Assembly: GCA_014379665.1 (NCBI GenBank) | Contig: JACMLK010000379.1 | Span: 1 to 6,834, forward strand | DNA from: Saprospiraceae bacterium | GTDB lineage: Bacteria > Bacteroidota > Bacteroidia > Chitinophagales > Saprospiraceae | Direction: 5' to 3' | DNA length: 6,834 nucleotides | Shown: positions 6,833 to 6,834 of the stretch, piece by piece | Numbering within the stretch: position 1 is the stretch's first letter | Layout: each line of letters begins with the position of its first letter | Translations under genes and position numbers: made by a program | Notes under the pieces: model-generated | Told to the model about the DNA's origin: nothing | What the model saw: the letters and a program-made list of their open reading frames with translations, nothing else | The model's database searches: none

Positions 6833-6834
6833 AT

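Overview
The window comes from a Bacteroidota (Bacteroidetes) chromosome. Four things suggest this: TAnnTTTG-type promoter boxes, start codons with weak or absent Shine-Dalgarno sequences, a lipoprotein with an acidic residue cluster straight after the lipidated cysteine, and a TonB protein of the Bacteroidetes type with the IGGGCG motif. The base composition is AT-rich, most of all between genes. Family-level placement is not possible from the sequence alone.

Layout from left to right. Positions 1-2024 (+) hold the C-terminal three quarters of the disaggregase ClpB, cut by the left window edge. A stem-loop overlaps its stop codon. A CAU-anticodon tRNA, most likely elongator tRNA-Met, lies on the minus strand at 2123-2196 with its own promoter box upstream and an intrinsic terminator downstream, facing the clpB end. 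At 2438-3274 (+) is an uncharacterised, probably surface-exposed lipoprotein. It converges on a TonB-family energy transducer at 3344-4096 (-). A 385-bp AT-rich divergent intergenic region follows, with a good promoter box for hflX (4482-5696, +), a ribosome-associated GTPase. After a 47-bp gap comes a complete family M29 metallo-aminopeptidase (5744-6832, +), whose stop codon is two bases from the right edge.

The genes do not form one pathway. ClpB (protein disaggregation) and HflX (rescue or splitting of stalled ribosomes in stress) are both proteostasis genes, and the M29 peptidase could be co-transcribed with hflX. The lipoprotein and TonB both belong to the cell envelope but point toward each other and are probably separate units.

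I found no mobile element, CRISPR array, phage gene or defence system, and no convincing new biological system. The points most worth a second look are modest: an unusual T-loop in the tRNA, a divergent TonB carrying the paired-cysteine motif, an uncharacterised four-cysteine lipoprotein family, a charged C-terminal extension on ClpB, and a stem-loop built over the clpB stop codon.
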